From NCBI RefSeq assembly GCF_002355155.1, contig NZ_AP017369.1:3286001-3350000 (forward strand): 64,000 nt of DNA. Direction: 5' to 3'. A program made the position numbers and the translations under genes. The notes under the pieces are model-generated. The model was not told the DNA's origin, searched no databases, and saw nothing but the letters and a program-made list of their open reading frames with translations. Source of the stretch: Corynebacterium suranareeae (GTDB lineage Bacteria > Actinomycetota > Actinomycetes > Mycobacteriales > Mycobacteriaceae). This document shows, piece by piece, positions 45,420 to 54,493 of this stretch (its first letter is position 1; every line of letters begins with the position of its first letter).

Positions 45420-46334
45420 TTAGCGGATGGTCACCTGGCGGGACTTGATGTTTTCAAGCTGGCGGCGCTCATCGGCGTTGAGCTGTGCATCGTTGTCTAG
45501 CTCAGCAACGATCTTCTCGTTCAGTGCCACCAACACATCGGCGTAGTCGGTGTGTGAACGCTCAGGATCGAGATCCCACACTGGGACGACGATGCCGTGG
45601 GTGCGGAAAGCGCCAGCAAACTTGGTTTCTTCGCCTAAGTTGAGCTCGCCACGAGCTGCGATGCGTGCCAAAGCGTTGAGCAATGCGGTTTCGTTTTCGG
45701 TGCGTACCCAGCGGATATGCGCCTTGCCACCTGGGTTGACCCACCACACGGCACCTGGAACATCTGCTTCAACTTCGTAGGAAGGCAAGATGGAATCATT
45801 AGCTGCCTGCATGTGCTGTGCAACTTCTGGGGAGAGGTTGTCGTTGTCAGCCAACCACCAGTTGAAGTCTTGGTGGGCGGTGATGTTGAGGAGGGAGGCG
45901 TCGTTAAGCAAGCTCTTTAGCTCTGGCTGCGTGCCATCCGCTGTGGCGGTGGCCAGTGACTCGCCGGGTTTTGCGTTGATGACCCAGTTCAGCGCGAACG
46001 CGAGGTCCTTGCCCGGGTTGTTGGAGCGGATCGCCTGCTGCATTGCAACGAATGCCTCGCCGCCGAATGCTTCCTCGCGCACGAGCGCTGCGGCTGCACC
46101 TGGGAGGACGGTGCACAAGGTGATTTTGCGGTCGGTACCTGCAACGGTGATCGGTGCTGTTGCAGATGGAATGAATTCCTGCAGCGCCACCAGCTGTGGC
46201 TCCATTGCCAAGCCATCAAACGGGCGTGGTTCACGCTCAAGCGCTGCACGTTCAGCCGCGCGGGCTGCAAGTTTTGCCTGACGACGGCTCATGCCCTCCG
46301 GCAGCTGTTCATTCTTCTTATTCTTCTTTGCCAT
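45420..46334 (-). CDS. DUF5926-family cytoplasmic protein
   Basis: About 304 residues from ATG 46334; an upstream start two codons away is possible. A strongly basic N-terminal tail (Met-Ala-Lys-Lys-Asn-Lys-Lys-Asn) and Ser-Arg-Arg-Gln-Ala-Lys-Leu-Ala-Ala-Arg-Ala open the protein, typical of this actinobacterial family. The rest is a globular domain without a recognisable active site. The overlap of 17 bases with the upstream GDPD gene shows one operon. The function is unknown. Confidence 0.85.
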   Translation of the reverse strand: MAKKNKKNEQLPEGMSRRQAKLAARAAERAALEREPRPFDGLAMEPQLVALQEFIPSATAPITVAGTDRKITLCTVLPGAAAALVREEAFGGEAFVAMQQAIRSNNPGKDLAFALNWVINAKPGESLATATADGTQPELKSLLNDASLLNITAHQDFNWWLADNDNLSPEVAQHMQAANDSILPSYEVEADVPGAVWWVNPGGKAHIRWVRTENETALLNALARIAARGELNLGEETKFAGAFRTHGIVVPVWDLDPERSHTDYADVLVALNEKIVAELDNDAQLNADERRQLENIKSRQVTIR

Positions 46335-47079
46335 GCGCATTAGCGTACATGGCAGGCTCCGCGTCTGCGTTCAGAAGCTCCGCTGCACGGTCAGGATAAT
46401 TAGTAGCCAGCATGTCAACGCCCTGGTCGCGCGCCCACAGCATGTCTTTTTGCTTATCGACGGTGAAAAGATAGGTGGGTAACCCCTTGGCCCCAATAAT
46501 CTTCGGCTCCAATTTCGCCCGCTCCAGCGACAACCCCAAACCGGTGGGCACACCGCAGCGCAGATCACGTGGATTACCCCACCGCTCCCACGACCTGCGC
46601 AGATGAATCCGATCAAGGTGTGGGGCAAGGCGAGCCATGCGATACATCGCGGGAAGTGCAAAAGAAATGATGTGGATGCGTGGATCTTCCGTCAGCCCGC
46701 GATATTTTAAAATTTTTGTGATTTCTTCTTCCAGCATGACCGCGTAGCGCATCGGGTGCTTGGATTCTATATAAAGGTGCTTATCTGGATAATCCTCAAG
46801 AATGTCCAACAGATTGTTTAGAGTAAGCACCTTTTCTGGGGCTTCTTTGGTGCCAAAGTTCAAGCTCAGCAAGGATTCCAAATCTAAACGCGACACCCTG
46901 CCACGACCATTGGACACGCGATCCACAATGGGGTCATGGACGTTGACCACTTCGCCGCATTTAGTTAGCCGGACGTCAGTTTCAATTCCATGAATCGGTA
47001 ACTCCAGAGCCGCCCGAAACGCAGACTCTGTTAACTCGGGAAAGCGAGACGATAAACCTCGGTGCGCAATGATCTTCAT
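46318..47079 (-). CDS. glpQ: Glycerophosphoryl diester phosphodiesterase
   Basis: About 253 residues from ATG 47079. GDPD-family catalytic residues are seen in Ile-Ala-His-Arg-Gly near the start, Gly-Ile-Glu-Thr-Asp-Val (metal-binding Glu and Asp) and Val-His-Asp-Pro. It hydrolyses glycerophosphodiesters to glycerol-3-phosphate and an alcohol. No signal peptide, so probably cytoplasmic. A similar gene precedes gntP in C. glutamicum. It is divergent from gntP. Confidence 0.92.
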   Translation of the reverse strand: MKIIAHRGLSSRFPELTESAFRAALELPIHGIETDVRLTKCGEVVNVHDPIVDRVSNGRGRVSRLDLESLLSLNFGTKEAPEKVLTLNNLLDILEDYPDKHLYIESKHPMRYAVMLEEEITKILKYRGLTEDPRIHIISFALPAMYRMARLAPHLDRIHLRRSWERWGNPRDLRCGVPTGLGLSLERAKLEPKIIGAKGLPTYLFTVDKQKDMLWARDQGVDMLATNYPDRAAELLNADAEPAMYANAHGKEE

Positions 47080-47471
47080 GAACACATCTCTCTTGGCTTT
47101 AACTACCTGCTATCGCCTCTAGTATCCCTCCAAACCGCACTCCTTGCAGCGTGAACGGAAATAAGTACACTGAAGCATTTTTGTGACTTGGACTACTTTC
47201 GCTTTTGATGGCTGGGGGCGGGGTAGGTGAGGAAGATTTTCGGACAACCGGATACAATCCCAAGATAGCAATCGATTGCATAGATTCTTGGGAAAGTTTG
47301 GCCGGTAATTTACCTGCCCGATTGGGTGGCAAAAATCCGGTTAGACGCAGCAGCAGGCGTAAATTATTCAGTGACAACCATTGGGTTTTAAAAAAGTTGT
47401 GGCTTAAATCTCAAGTTCTGTGTACTTTGATCATACTTATTCATTCGGATTTCTTACGAAGGATCACCTCC
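47080..47471. promoter_or_regulatory. Regulatory region glpQ / gntP
   Basis: About 390 gene-free bases. A stem-loop with arms TCCCAAGA (47258-47265) and TCTTGGGA (47286-47293) encloses the palindrome CAATCGATTG (47269-47278). TTTGATCATACTTAT (47427-47441) partly resembles the GntR1/GntR2 operator as I remember it (10 of 15 bases). GATCACCTCC just before the ATG contains a weak ribosome-binding site. An in-frame extension of 89 codons to 47205 exists but is A/T-rich and has no start signals. Confidence 0.5.
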
Positions 47472-48863
47472 ATGGACACTTGGGAACAAACACTTGGAGC
47501 AGGGCCACTGCTCGGCATCGCAGCCGGAGCCATTGCCCTCATCTTGGTTCTCGTCATCGTTTTTAAACTGCACGCTTTTCTCACACTGGTACTGGTGTCA
47601 ATCGTCACCGCACTCGTTGCCGGTATTCCTGTCACCGCAGTTGTCGATACTTTGCTCGATGGTTTTGGTGGAACGCTTGCCTCGGTCGCCCTACTGGTGG
47701 GTCTGGGTGCAATGCTTGGTCGATTGGTTGAAACATCAGGTGGCGCAAAATCTCTAGCCGACACCATGGTGCGAATCTTCGGTGAAAAACGAGCACCTTT
47801 CGCACTCGGTGTTGCATCCCTAATTATGGGATTCCCCATCTTCTTCGACGCTGGCCTCGTGGTCATGCTCCCCGTGATCTTCGCAGTTGCTCGCCGACTC
47901 AACGGCTCCGTTCTCACTTTTGGCATCCCTGCAGCTGGCGCATTCTCCGTCATGCACGTGTTCGTCCCACCACACCCAGGACCAATTGCAGCTTCAGAAT
48001 TCTTCGGCGCACAGGTTGGATATGTGCTGATCGCAGGCATCATCGTTGCACTTCCAACCTGGTACTTGACCGGTTACCTGCTGGGTAAGTTCCTTGGCCG
48101 AAAGTTCCCGCTTCCCGTACCTGACCTACTCAGTGGTGGAGCACAAGAAGACGATCAGCCACAAAACCCCGCTAGTGCTGCATCAATTATTGTCATTTTG
48201 CTCATTCCGATGCTGCTCATCTTCGGCAATACCGGAACGTCAATGGCCGTTTCCGCCGGTCTTCTTGACGCAGAATCTGCGGTAGTGAAAATTTTGGGAT
48301 TCCTTGGCGAAACCCCAGTAGCCCTGCTGATCACCGTGATCATCGCGCTGTTCTTCCTAGGCAATCGACGTGGCGTTAATGGTTCCGCACTGGAAAAGAC
48401 CGTCGAAGGTGCCCTCGGACCAATCTGCTCAGTCGTATTGATCACTGGCGCCGGTGGAATGTTCGGTGGAGTGCTGCGCACCTCTGGAATTGGTGGAGCA
48501 CTTGCAGATTCCATGTCCGACCTGGGACTTCCAGTAATTGCAGGATGTTTCATCGTGGCAGCCGTCCTTCGCGTCGCTCAGGGTTCTGCCACCGTTGCAC
48601 TCACCACCGCCGCAGCCCTTATGGCTCCCGCAGTTGCCGCCGCTGATTTCAATGAATTCCAACTAGCAGCAATTGTCATCTCCACCGCTGCAGGATCAGT
48701 CATTGCCAGCCACGTGAACGACTCCGGATTCTGGCTTGTTGGCCGACTCATGAACGCCGATGTCCCCACCACGCTAAAAACCTGGACCGTAAACCAAACC
48801 TGCATTGCGATTGTGGGATTCGTGATGGCCTATGCAATGTTCGGGTTGGCATCGCTTGTATAG
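47472..48863 (+). CDS. gntP: Gluconate permease
   Basis: 463 residues from ATG 47472, the natural start of the membrane domain. It has about 12 to 14 membrane segments of the GntP family. The motifs are Phe-Val-Pro-Pro-His-Pro-Gly-Pro and the C-terminal Ser-His-Val-Asn-Asp-Ser-Gly-Phe-Trp. It is a gluconate:H+ symporter by family and by its C. glutamicum gene position (before pyk2 and ldhA). The first permease in the window (3376-4719) is a distant paralogue with Gln instead of His in the Phe-x-Pro-Pro block. Confidence 0.92.
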   Translation: MDTWEQTLGAGPLLGIAAGAIALILVLVIVFKLHAFLTLVLVSIVTALVAGIPVTAVVDTLLDGFGGTLASVALLVGLGAMLGRLVETSGGAKSLADTMVRIFGEKRAPFALGVASLIMGFPIFFDAGLVVMLPVIFAVARRLNGSVLTFGIPAAGAFSVMHVFVPPHPGPIAASEFFGAQVGYVLIAGIIVALPTWYLTGYLLGKFLGRKFPLPVPDLLSGGAQEDDQPQNPASAASIIVILLIPMLLIFGNTGTSMAVSAGLLDAESAVVKILGFLGETPVALLITVIIALFFLGNRRGVNGSALEKTVEGALGPICSVVLITGAGGMFGGVLRTSGIGGALADSMSDLGLPVIAGCFIVAAVLRVAQGSATVALTTAAALMAPAVAAADFNEFQLAAIVISTAAGSVIASHVNDSGFWLVGRLMNADVPTTLKTWTVNQTCIAIVGFVMAYAMFGLASLV

Positions 48864-48894
48864 TCCGCTGGTTCCGTTGGTTCACAGACTTTAA

Positions 48895-49304
48895 GTTCGA
48901 GACCTTAACTGCGATTTCTTATTACCGATACCAGTCGGTTTTGGTTGGAAATCCGACTGAAATCGGTGTTAAGAAATTGAGCTTGAGGTATCGGAGGTGC
49001 GGTATCGAACTTAAGAAATCGCACTTTAGACCCAACGCACTCAGAGCGCTTTTAAGGCGTCGAAAATCTGTGATGGGCATTGGCATAGGTGGGGCCCTGA
49101 AAAGACCTTAGAAGCGATTCTGGAGCCTTAAGATTTTTGGGATCAGCCACCAAAATTTACGCCACACAGACGGGACCAAACCAGGAGACCCAGAAACCTC
49201 GAAAAGCCAGAATTTGGGCATCTATGTTTGGTATCAAGCGCGATAAACCAAACCAGGAGACCCAGGATCTACGAAAATCAGAATCCTGGGTCTCCTGGTT
49301 TGGT
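48895..49304. repeat. Inverted repeat element, left arm
   Basis: About 410 bases that reappear in inverted orientation at about 54005-54440. Two blocks are identical in both arms: 48946-48985 (40 bases, matching 54324-54363) and 49109-49142 (34 bases, matching 54166-54199). The arm contains a hairpin at 48924-48967 (CAGTCGG/CCGACTG core) and a perfect 22-base hairpin (arms 49247-49268 and 49283-49304). No reading frame of note. Confidence 0.93.
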
Positions 49305-49391
49305 GTGGCGCGTTAAGCGCTTTCCTGCAAGCGGCAAACACTTTTTTATCCGCTTCTACCTGCGTAAAGAGAAGCATCTTACACAAACCCC

Positions 49392-49428
49392 TTGACGTAA
49401 GGTGCATCACACTGCATGATGTTCACCA
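49392..49428 (+). promoter_or_regulatory. Promoter of the asparagine/aspartate operon
   Basis: TTGACG (49392-49397), a 17-base spacer and CATGAT (49415-49420). The ATG at 49428 lies eight bases after the -10 box, which suggests a leaderless transcript. CATCA-N7-TGATG (49405-49421) overlaps the -10 and could be the operator of the encoded regulator. Confidence 0.65.
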
Positions 49429-50132
49429 TGAACCTGTCTGACAGCTGGACACCCCGACAGCCGGTGCTCTCTCGCACCAGTGCTGCGGAGGAAGTCTTCA
49501 ATGCAATTCGTCAAGGAATCGAATCTGGGGAGATCCCACTTGGTTCCAAACTCAGCTCTGAAGCAGCGTTGGCTGCATCGTTTGGGGTGAGTCGCTCGGT
49601 GATTCGGGAAGCGCTTCGATCTTCAGCAACCTTGGGACTAACCAAGACTGAAACGGGTCGTGGAACTTTTGTTATTTCGGCGTCTCCTACCAATGATCTT
49701 GTGTTGGGTAATTTTTCATCCACGGATCTTTATGAGGCCCGCCCTCACATTGAGGTTCCTGCTGCTGGCCTTGCTGCCACCAGGCGGTCGAAGGATGATT
49801 TGCAGCAGCTTTTTAACATCATCGAGCAGATGGAAGCCGAAGATGATCATGTGGCTTGGGTGGAATTAGATACTGAGTTTCATGCAGCTATCGCTAATGC
49901 CAGTGGCAACTCGGTGTTCGCCAAGATTGTCGGCGATATCCGTGAGTCGTTGGCCAGGCAGTCTGAGACCGTGAACGTGGTGTCCGGTCGCAGGGAACCC
50001 TCCAATGAGGAGCACCGCGCGATCGTTGAAGCCATTGCAGCGCAAGATAAACAAGCTGCTGAAACTGCCATGGCATTCCATCTTTCTGCAGTTCAGGTGG
50101 CTGTGGATGACATCGTGAGGAAGCAATCATGA
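49428..50132 (+). CDS. FCD-type GntR regulator of asparagine/aspartate genes
   Basis: About 234 residues from ATG 49428; earlier in-frame ATGs lie in the promoter. The N-terminal winged helix has Leu-Gly-Ser-Lys-Leu-Ser-Ser-Glu-Ala-Ala-Leu and Val-Ser-Arg-Ser-Val-Ile-Arg-Glu-Ala-Leu-Arg. The C-terminal FCD domain has Asp-Thr-Glu-Phe-His-Ala-Ala-Ile and later His residues typical of metal and ligand binding (Glu-Glu-His-Arg-Ala-Ile, Ala-Phe-His-Leu). FCD regulators usually respond to organic or amino acids, and aspartate, asparagine or fumarate is the natural guess here. It overlaps the asparaginase start by four bases. Confidence 0.88.
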   Translation: MNLSDSWTPRQPVLSRTSAAEEVFNAIRQGIESGEIPLGSKLSSEAALAASFGVSRSVIREALRSSATLGLTKTETGRGTFVISASPTNDLVLGNFSSTDLYEARPHIEVPAAGLAATRRSKDDLQQLFNIIEQMEAEDDHVAWVELDTEFHAAIANASGNSVFAKIVGDIRESLARQSETVNVVSGRREPSNEEHRAIVEAIAAQDKQAAETAMAFHLSAVQVAVDDIVRKQS

Positions 50133-51082
50133 TCCCAGCGCACGCCCCACTGGTGGGCCAAAGCCGTGGCGATTACATCGAATCCATTCACTACGGATCA
50201 GCTGTGTTGCTTGATGTGGATGGACATATCGAAACCTCCATCGGTGATACGGAAGCACTATTTTATCCCCGTTCTGCACTCAAACCGTTGTTTGCAGTCG
50301 GCATGGTTCGTGCAGGTCTCAAGCTCAACCAAGCACAGCTGACCTTGGCAAGTGCCAGCCACTCTGGATCCTTGGAACACCAAAAAGTAGTGCTTAGCAC
50401 CTTGCATGATGCAGGGCTTGCGGAATCTGATTTGGGCAACTCTGTTGATCTTCCTTATGGAAAAGCAGAACGCGATGCTCACCTTGCAGCAGGTGGACGC
50501 CCTACCCGGCTGGCCCAAAACTGTTCCGGAAAACATGCAGCACTGTTGGCGCTGTGTGCTCTGAAAGGGTGGGATACCGAAACTTATCTTGATCCTGAGC
50601 ACCCGGTTTCTGCTTTGCTTCGGGAGACTGTTGAGGAGCTGTGTGGAACGAGGGTGGCGTCGATAAGCATCGATGGCTGCGGAACCCCCGTCTATCCCCT
50701 AACGCTTGAAGCTTTGGCCCGGGGCTATGCGCGGCTGGCGAAAGCGCAGCCTGGAAGCGCTGAATACCAGGTCAAGGTGGCAATCATGAATCATCCTGAG
50801 CTGCTCGCCGGCGTTGGCCGCGATGTCAGCGCGCTGATGAGGGCGCTGCCCGGCGCGGTGGCCAAGGACGGATTTGAAGGAATCCAGGCAGTCGCGCTTC
50901 CCGACGGGCGCGCACTCGCCGTGAAAATTTCTGATGGTGGCGACCGCGCCCGCATGCCCATTACCGCAACGCTACTTACCCACGCTTTGGAAGAAGCGCC
51001 GGATGACCTGCGTGCTTTAACCCACCTGAATGTTACAGCGGGACCGGCGGAGGAACTCGTCGGCAAGCTATTTGCTCTTTAA
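50129..51082 (+). CDS. L-asparaginase, Rhizobium AnsA / asparaginase_II family (PF06089)
   Basis: 317 residues, unlike the E. coli-type asparaginases. The Rhizobium-type active site is visible: Ser49-x-x-Lys52 (Pro-Arg-Ser-Ala-Leu-Lys-Pro), the Ser-Ala-Ser-His-Ser-Gly-Ser segment near 75-81, Asn-Cys-Ser-Gly-Lys-His with Cys132 and Lys135, and Cys184 (Asp-Gly-Cys-Gly-Thr-Pro). In the R. etli enzyme equivalent Cys/Lys residues bind zinc and Ser-Lys pairs catalyse. It hydrolyses asparagine to aspartate and ammonia, feeding the aspartase encoded ten bases downstream. Confidence 0.9.
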   Translation: MIPAHAPLVGQSRGDYIESIHYGSAVLLDVDGHIETSIGDTEALFYPRSALKPLFAVGMVRAGLKLNQAQLTLASASHSGSLEHQKVVLSTLHDAGLAESDLGNSVDLPYGKAERDAHLAAGGRPTRLAQNCSGKHAALLALCALKGWDTETYLDPEHPVSALLRETVEELCGTRVASISIDGCGTPVYPLTLEALARGYARLAKAQPGSAEYQVKVAIMNHPELLAGVGRDVSALMRALPGAVAKDGFEGIQAVALPDGRALAVKISDGGDRARMPITATLLTHALEEAPDDLRALTHLNVTAGPAEELVGKLFAL

Positions 51083-51092
51083 GGAAAAACAA

Positions 51093-52502
51093 ATGACCAC
51101 TACTTTTTCAACCACCCGCACCGAACACGACCTGATTGGCGACGCCGAAGTACCAGCTCACGTGTACTGGGGCGTGCATACGATGCGCGCTGCCGAGAAT
51201 TTTCAGATCACCGACCAAAAGCTTGCCGATAATCCTTTCCTCATCGCAGCTCTAGCCCGCGTCAAACAGGCCGCTGCCCGCGCTAACCTGCAACTTGGCC
51301 TGCTTGATCAGACTCGCGCTGAAGCAATTGACCAGGCCTGTGACCGCGTTGCTGCCGGTGAATTCAATGAACAATTCATCCTCGACCCCATTCAGGGCGG
51401 CGCTGGAACAAGCACCAACATGAATGCCAATGAGGTCATTGCCAATGTGGCACTCGAGATCCTTGGGCATGAAAAGGGCGACTACCAGTACCTTCACCCC
51501 AATGATCACGTGAATCTTTCACAATCCACCAACGACGCATACCCCACGGCGGTCAAGATCGCGACCTGTTTTGCCGCCCGCCCGCTGCTCGACGCACTGA
51601 CCGAGCTTGAGCAAGCATGCCGCAGCAAAGCCGTGGAATTTCGGACCGTAGTGAAAATGGGACGCACCCAACTGCAAGACGCCGTGCCAATGACCGTGGG
51701 CCAAGAATTCGGCGGATGGGCTGTCACGCTGCGCGAAGACCACGATCGCCTCGAGGAATCCCTCAAACTCGTCACCGAAATCAACCTCGGCGCAACCGCG
51801 ATCGGCACCGGACTTAACGCGCCAGAAGGATACGCCGAAGCCGCGCGCCGGCACCTGGCAGAACTCACCAACCTGCCACTGACCACCAGCCCGCACCTCG
51901 TGGAAGCAACCAGCGACGTCGGATCCTTCGTTCACCTATCCGGCGTACTCAAGCGCGTGGCCGTGAAACTCTCCAAAATCTGCAGCGACCTGCGCCTACT
52001 TTCCTCCGGGCCACGCGCAGGCCTCAACGACATCCAACTCCCCGCCGTGCAATCCGGATCCTCCATCATGCCGGGCAAAGTCAACCCCGTCATCCCCGAA
52101 GTAGTCAACCAAATCGCCTACCAAGTAGTCGGCTTTGATGCCACCGTCACCATGGCCGCAGAAGGCGGCCAACTCCAACTCAACGCATTCGAGCCCGTCA
52201 TCATGCACTCCATCGGACAGTCCATGAAACACCTGGCCAACGGCTGCACCACGCTAGCCCGCAAGTGCATTGCGGGCATCACGGTCGACGAAGATGCTTT
52301 ACGACGCCAAGTTGAACAATCAATCGGCCTCGTCACCGCCCTCAACCCAGTTCTTGGCTACACCCAATCCACCATGATCGCCATGGAAGCCCTCCACACC
52401 GGACGCGGCGTTGCCGAACTCGTCCTCGAACGCGGTCTCCTTACCAAAGCTGAACTCTCCGAACTTCTCCGCCCCGAACGACTCGCCAACCTCGCCTCCT
52501 AG
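51093..52502 (+). CDS. aspA: Aspartate ammonia-lyase (aspartase)
   Basis: About 469 residues from ATG 51093, with AAGGAAAA (51081-51088) in front. Frames extend upstream into the asparaginase gene but lack a start signal. The fumarase/aspartase superfamily signature [10 protein letters not shown] is present, as are [13 protein letters not shown] and [10 protein letters not shown]. Context (asparaginase, permease) favours aspartase over fumarase. It releases fumarate and ammonia. C. glutamicum is thought to have another aspartase elsewhere, so this may be an additional copy. Confidence 0.9.
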   Translation: MTTTFSTTRTEHDLIGDAEVPAHVYWGVHTMRAAENFQITDQKLADNPFLIAALARVKQAAARANLQLGLLDQTRAEAIDQACDRVAAGEFNEQFILDPIQGGAGTSTNMNANEVIANVALEILGHEKGDYQYLHPNDHVNLSQSTNDAYPTAVKIATCFAARPLLDALTELEQACRSKAVEFRTVVKMGRTQLQDAVPMTVGQEFGGWAVTLREDHDRLEESLKLVTEINLGATAIGTGLNAPEGYAEAARRHLAELTNLPLTTSPHLVEATSDVGSFVHLSGVLKRVAVKLSKICSDLRLLSSGPRAGLNDIQLPAVQSGSSIMPGKVNPVIPEVVNQIAYQVVGFDATVTMAAEGGQLQLNAFEPVIMHSIGQSMKHLANGCTTLARKCIAGITVDEDALRRQVEQSIGLVTALNPVLGYTQSTMIAMEALHTGRGVAELVLERGLLTKAELSELLRPERLANLAS

Positions 52503-52515
52503 AAACGAGAACACC

Positions 52516-53994
52516 ATGTCAACTACTCAAGCACACGGGACTGTGGCTTCTGCTGCTGATTCTGCTTTTGATTCCGCTTTAACCGCAGGTGACAACGACT
52601 ACCACAAGGGACTCAGCACCCGCCAAGTCAACATGATCGCCATCGGTGGCGCCATCGGCACCGGACTGTTCATGGGAGCAGGTGGACGACTCGCCCAAGC
52701 TGGCCCCGGCATTGTCATCAGCTACGCCATCTGTGGAGTCCTCGCATTCCTCATCCTCCGCGCACTCGGCGAACTAGTAATGTATCGCCCCAGCTCAGGA
52801 TCTTTCGTGTCCTATGCTCGTGAGTTCTACGGCGAAAAAGCAGCCTTTGCCACCGGTTGGCTGTACTGGCTGAACTGGTCCATGACAGCAATCGTCGACA
52901 TCACCGCCGCAGCCCTCTACATGAACTTCTTCGGCCGCTACGTTCCATGGATCTCTGCAGTTCCACAATGGGCCTGGGCTTTGGCAGCACTACTGTTGGT
53001 CCTTGGCATGAACCTCATCTCCGTGAAAGTCTTCGGTGAACTAGAGTTCTGGTTCGCACTGATCAAAGTCCTAGCACTCACTGCATTCCTCGTTGTTGGC
53101 TGCTACTTTGTCATCTTCGGAACCCCCATCGAAGGCCATGACACCGGCTGGTCACTTATCAGCAGCAGCGGTGGCATCCTACCGTCTGGAATCCTGCCAG
53201 TATTAGTCCTCATGCAAGGCGTTGTCTTCGCATACGCATCCATCGAACTCCTCGGCACCGCAGCCGGCGAAGTGGAAAACCCCGAAAAGGTCATGCCAAA
53301 GGCAATCAACACAGTGATCTTCCGCATCGCAGTCTTCTACGTCGGATCCCTAGTGCTGCTCTCCATGCTGCTGCCATACACCGCATACAAAGCAGGTGAA
53401 AGCCCCTTCGTGACATTCTTCAGCGCCATCGGAATCCCCGGCATGGACGTAGTCATGAACCTAGTGGTCCTCACCGCCGCGATGTCCTCACTGAATGCCG
53501 GACTCTACTCCACCGGACGAATCCTCCGCTCCATGTCACTAAACGGATCCGCACCCAAATTCGCCGGACGAATCAGCGCCAACGGAGTCCCCTACGGCGG
53601 AATCATCATCACCACCGTCATCGCAGCAGTCGGAGTATTCCTCAACGCACTTGTCCCAGCGCAAGCCTTTGAAATCGTGCTCAACTTCGCAGCAATCGGC
53701 ATCATCGCATCCTGGGGCATGATCATGCTCTGCCACATCGCACTCGTGAAAAAGGCAGAACGCGGCGAACTGAAACGACCAAACTACCGCATGCCCTTTG
53801 CCCCATACTCCAGCTGGATTGTCCTCATCGCGCTCGTTCTCATCGTCGTGCTGATGGCTTTTGATAATCCAGTGGGCACCTGGACAGTCGCCGGACTTCT
53901 TGTCATCATCCCGCTGCTGATTGCCGGTTGGTACGCCTGCCGAGGACGCATCAACGCGATCGCAGCAGAAAGAGCGGCTGCTGTTTCTGAGTAA
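52516..53994 (+). CDS. Amino acid permease (APC family), asparagine/aspartate uptake candidate
   Basis: About 492 residues from ATG 52516, with GAAACGAGAA in front. Twelve hydrophobic segments. The APC family opening [13 protein letters not shown] is clear, and the sequence resembles E. coli AnsP and related amino acid transporters. The first two dozen residues are polar. It is the last gene of the operon and supplies substrate for the asparaginase and aspartase. The exact substrate is inferred. Confidence 0.88.
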   Translation: MSTTQAHGTVASAADSAFDSALTAGDNDYHKGLSTRQVNMIAIGGAIGTGLFMGAGGRLAQAGPGIVISYAICGVLAFLILRALGELVMYRPSSGSFVSYAREFYGEKAAFATGWLYWLNWSMTAIVDITAAALYMNFFGRYVPWISAVPQWAWALAALLLVLGMNLISVKVFGELEFWFALIKVLALTAFLVVGCYFVIFGTPIEGHDTGWSLISSSGGILPSGILPVLVLMQGVVFAYASIELLGTAAGEVENPEKVMPKAINTVIFRIAVFYVGSLVLLSMLLPYTAYKAGESPFVTFFSAIGIPGMDVVMNLVVLTAAMSSLNAGLYSTGRILRSMSLNGSAPKFAGRISANGVPYGGIIITTVIAAVGVFLNALVPAQAFEIVLNFAAIGIIASWGMIMLCHIALVKKAERGELKRPNYRMPFAPYSSWIVLIALVLIVVLMAFDNPVGTWTVAGLLVIIPLLIAGWYACRGRINAIAAERAAAVSE

Positions 53995-54004
53995 TTAGCG
54001 CGGT

Positions 54005-54440
54005 GCACCAAACCAGCGGGCCCAGGATTCTGATTTTCGGAATCCTGGGTCTCCTGGGTTTCCTGGTTTGTCCCCACCAAACATACGTGCCAAAGTTTCG
54101 GGTTTTCGAGGATTCTTGTCATGTATGTTTGGTCGGATCTGCGTTGGGAGATTTTTGGAGCCCTATCCCAAAAATCTTAAGGCTCCAGAATCGCTTCTAA
54201 AGGCCTTTAACTGCTCGGTCCATACCAAAGTTCATTGCAGGTTTTCGACGCCTTAGAAGGGCCCTAAATGAGTTGGCCGCTAAAGGGCGATTTCTTAAGT
54301 TCGATACCGCATTACCGATACCGCAAGCTCAATTTCTTAACACCGATTTCAGTCGGATTTCCACCCCAATCCGACTGGTATCGAAGGTGCGAAATTGAGG
54401 ATAAGAAATTGGAAACGCGGAATCGAAAGGGTGAAATCGC
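54005..54440. repeat. Inverted repeat element, right arm
   Basis: The reverse complement of the left arm (48895-49304), diverged but with two long identical blocks (54166-54199 and 54324-54363). Its hairpins are CCCAGGATTC/GAATCCTGGG (54021-54049) and CAGTCGG/CCGACTG (54341-54382). Several stem positions differ from the left arm but remain paired. It fills the gap between the permease and pyk2 stops. Confidence 0.93.
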
Positions 54441-54493
54441 AGGTGAGGTCTCGAAGTTAACGCCGGCAAAGCAGCGCTACCTCAAATCGCGGG

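Noticed and set aside
47427..47441. GntR1/GntR2 operator before gntP
   Set aside because: Only 10 of 15 bases match the motif as I remember it. It is mentioned as a possibility in the intergenic entry but is too weak to report as a site.
47205..47471. 89-codon in-frame extension of gntP
   Set aside because: The added residues are polar and irregular, the region contains a palindrome and probable promoter, and the family begins at the ATG at 47472.
48864..54493. Transposase or IS element carrying the asparagine cassette
   Set aside because: No transposase-like frame was found in either arm or between them, so the region is described only as bracketed by a repeat.
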